Positions 61,298 through 64,000 of a DNA stretch of 64,000 nucleotides are shown here, in pieces. The position numbers were made by a program, and so were the translations under genes. Within the stretch, counting starts at the first letter, position 1. Each line of letters begins with the position of its first letter. The notes beneath the pieces were generated by a model that was not told where the DNA came from, searched no databases, and saw nothing but the letters and a program-made list of their open reading frames with translations. The stretch comes from Acanthococcus lagerstroemiae (lineage: Eukaryota; Arthropoda; Insecta; Hemiptera; Eriococcidae): NCBI GenBank assembly GCA_031841125.1, contig CM063111.1:59147535-59211534 (forward strand). The letters run 5' to 3'.

Positions 61298-61441
61298 CAA
61301 GGCCCACTTTCTCAATCTCTAGTCGAACCTCTAGTTAGCTAACCTTTAGTTATTCTTATTTGGTACTCCATTTACCGAAGTTATCCGGTACTTTAACCGC
61401 TAGATAAGCGCCAACTTGAGATTGAGAAAGTGGGGCCTCAG
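61298..61441. mobile_element. MITE, about 144 bp, 20-bp TIRs
   Basis: AGGCCCACTTTCTCAATCTC at the left and the inverted AGGCCCCACTTTCTCAATCT at the right bound a block rich in ctagttagctaac-type words. It has no coding capacity. A PIF/Harbinger-type MITE is a reasonable guess, but the target duplication is not clear. Confidence 0.7.
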
Positions 61442-64000
61442 GAGAAAAAAACCCATGTTCAGACAACAGTTAGAGAGCTGAGAGCAAAAAATGGTTTAGT
61501 CTATTTTCACTGGTGACAAACTATGCTAACCTAGATTATGCCTGATTCTTTTATAACAAGAAAATCGACTTTATATTTCTTGCACCCAGCCCTCTAGTTG
61601 CATTACATAAGTTGTACTATCGTCCAATTCTACACATTCTCAGAATATTTAGAAAATGATACAACTCACTTGGCCGTCATCAATCTTTCAATCAGAATGC
61701 AGGCGGAGTCAAGGGGTAATATTTTCAAGCTTTTCCTCCGATTGAAGAATAGAGCTCACTTCTAGCCAATGATTTTGAAATAATTTCATACAAACATACC
61801 TCTACTACAACTTTTCAGGGCTAGAAGGCAGAAGCCTACTACATAGAAGCAAACGAACAAAATGCGAGATTACCTCAAAGGGCATTGATGGAAGGGAGAG
61901 GGAAAACCTACCTAGTGAAGTTTAATACACCAAGACTTGTTCCGCATTTTGCAGGGCAGGAAATATACAATCATTTTGGGTACCAATGTTGGGAATTTTT
62001 TCCCACATGAATTCACTGAAATCGGGAATGAGAAATCTCGAAATCACTTGCGCGAAATGGCACGCAACGATCATAAAATTTAGCAGAATAGCTGACATGC
62101 TTCGAGTGAACTGAAATTGCGCTCGAATAGATATTAATTTTTCTTATCACACCTCGATTGCTTTCTAGCTAATACCTGCAGTCACAACTACGACAGTACA
62201 TCTGAAATTTTTACGAGACGATAAACCTGTCGCAGGTGTTGACCATGAAGGTGGAACAATTTCTCAAGCTCGATAATTAGTTGATAAGTTCGCCAGGAAC
62301 ACCAGACTCAACTTTTAGCAGTATTTTTTCTATTCATTTTTCTTATCAGCATATTTTTCGGGAGCCCGTTCCTTCCCAATAACGTAAATGCTGTGGTTAA
62401 TAATTTGTACTTTCTGGCACCATACTGCCTTCTAAATTGTCTGCGCGCGCAACTACGGCAATTATACAGCAAAGTAGCAAGAAGAAAAAAAAAGTATTAT
62501 TTTTAGCACCTCGGTGTATACAACCATCTCCCATGTGTTTTGTTGTGATTACCAAAAGATTGTAACACATCGGGCCTTGCATATTTCGACTACAGTGTGC
62601 GAGGGAGGGGACGAGTTCATTAGTCACATCGTCCGAATTCTTGCTACAGACACCGACATACATTTTTAAAAAACAGGCTTCCAGCAGCCAAGTCATGTAG
62701 CATGGTTCTTTAACTGCACGCACGTGATTAAGAGAGGGCGAGGGAGACGAGTGAAGGTAATTTGTAGCATAGCCGAATTACAAGTTCACACGGTAGGAAG
62801 TCAGTCGTGTTGAAAAATAATAATATCTACAGCCATCAAATTCGAGTTTTGAAATTCATTATCCACTAATCTGAGGAGGAAGGGGGAATTGAATCACATG
62901 TCAAGATTTTCAACACGGTTATTCTTTCTTCCGACACGCGTATGTTATTTCAAGTTTCAGTGGCGAAGGATTACGGAGGAAGGAGCATTTCCGTAGACCA
63001 CTATCTAAAACCAGTATAGCATCTATCGAAACTATGAAACTCCGAGTACTGTTCTAAGTGATTAAAGAAACTGAATGAAACTTGATTTTCATTATTCAAT
63101 CTGAGGAGGGAAAAATATATGCATCTTTAGCCTTTCATTTACTGATGGTTTGTCCCCCCCCCCTATCTAGATAGCCTATTACCAAAACATCAGCATGTAT
63201 TTAACGGAGACGCAGCAAGTTGAAAAAATCTTTCAAGGCATCTTTTAACTTCATTTTACAAATTCTGAAACTTCTCTACAAATACGATTAATTTTACTTG
63301 GTGGATAGGCAAAGACGGCAGCGTCTCACCTTCAAACTCTTTACTTAGTCCCTAAACAATGGTGTTCTAAATAGTGATGAGGTGACAGGATTCAGAAATT
63401 CAAGAACATTTAGCGCTCGGCTCCTATTTTATTTGGCCGGGAAGGGAGCCACCTGACTAGCGGGCTGTCTTTCTATATATCTATCTACTATTTGCCTATG
63501 TTTCCGTCTACCTCTTAGCCTGCTGCAGCAGAATGGAGTTTCCTTCCGCAAGGGGGGGGGTACTAATAAAACTTACAGAACCGAAGGTATCACGCCGCTC
63601 TGCTCCGTTTTCTCCGGCGAAGAAAGGAGGCTGCCAGACCCACTCCCACTGCCTGTCTCTCTTGCTAGCTGGTTTTTGAAGTAGCAAAACGATCACTACA
63701 ATTATTCAAATTTTAAGTAGGAAACCTGCTCAATGTTTTTCCCGGTAAAAGAACGGAGACCAGCTTTTTTATTTATTCCAGGCAGTACTTACAAAGTAGC
63801 CAATATGTTCCTACAATCGGGAGACGTCTCAACCATCTCCACTAACAAGGTGCATTCCTTCCAGTTTCATTTGCACCAGTGGCAATGGTCTTGAGGGTAG
63901 GGGGATGCAATGCCCCCAACATGAACGTGACTAAGAACGATGTGAAACAGTGAATTAATAGCAGACATTGGAGGGTCGCTGCCCTAAGGTCTCTACTTTC
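61442..64000. other. Unassigned right flank
   Basis: No gene is supported. A 108-codon minus-strand frame at 62397-62723 contains a hydrophobic run followed by VVARADN, but has no family resemblance or splice context. It could contain upstream PDCD4 intron or 5' sequence. Confidence 0.4.

Noticed and set aside
62397..62723. Secreted or membrane protein
   Set aside because: Apparent hydrophobic run comes from a T-rich tract read through; no start context or homology.

Overview
This is a stretch of an AT-rich, intron-rich, transposon-crowded animal nuclear genome, almost certainly an insect. The evidence is spliced GT-AG genes of clear animal families, R1-clade and RTE-clade non-LTR retrotransposons, a Ty3/Gypsy pol remnant, mariner and pogo transposase remnants, hAT-type MITEs and a tRNA-derived SINE. 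I suspect a hemipteran from the general texture (many short TAGGTAC-type words), but the sequence does not fix the order or species.

Two host genes can be read. (1) On the + strand an M1 zinc aminopeptidase (aminopeptidase N type) runs from a signal-peptide exon at 12000 through at least twelve phase-compatible exons to 45382. The exons total 2584 nt (about 861 codons), spread over 33 kb because its introns are full of mobile elements. The zinc site HEFAH-x18-E and the catalytic tyrosine are present, while the usual GAMEN motif reads DAMEN. The 3' end is not resolved. (2) On the - strand the C-terminal half of PDCD4 (programmed cell death 4, MA3 domains) occupies five exons from 59624 down to the stop codon at 51571. 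Its last coding exon is only 58 nt and lies 5.7 kb from the previous one, across an intron that holds a Gypsy remnant, a hAT-like MITE and a perfect 33-bp hairpin. The two genes are convergent, with a decayed pogo/Tigger-type transposon between them.

Layout. 1-10 kb: broken RTE-1-like LINE pieces on both strands, an R1-clade remnant, a SINE with a perfect 15-bp target duplication, and a small two-exon gene-like segment (4804-5101) that has a decayed relative at 47.4-50.7 kb. 10-12 kb: sparse sequence upstream of the aminopeptidase. 12-45 kb: aminopeptidase exons separated by introns containing LINEs, hAT MITEs, nested inverted repeats, a 12-unit degenerate tandem array, a deleted mariner, a long palindromic foldback family, two long RTE-like LINEs that keep a conserved 5' leader, and a 1.75-kb FB-like element with inverted arms made of short subrepeats. 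45-51 kb: intergenic, with the pogo-like element. 51-60 kb: PDCD4. 60-64 kb: another foldback copy fused to a SINE head, a small MITE and otherwise unremarkable DNA.

No exotic gene system was found. The least familiar structures are the palindromic foldback family (four copies, two of them followed by the same extra module) and the FB-like element at 41.2-43.0 kb. Nearly every transposon ORF is broken, so almost all mobile-element calls are remnants.
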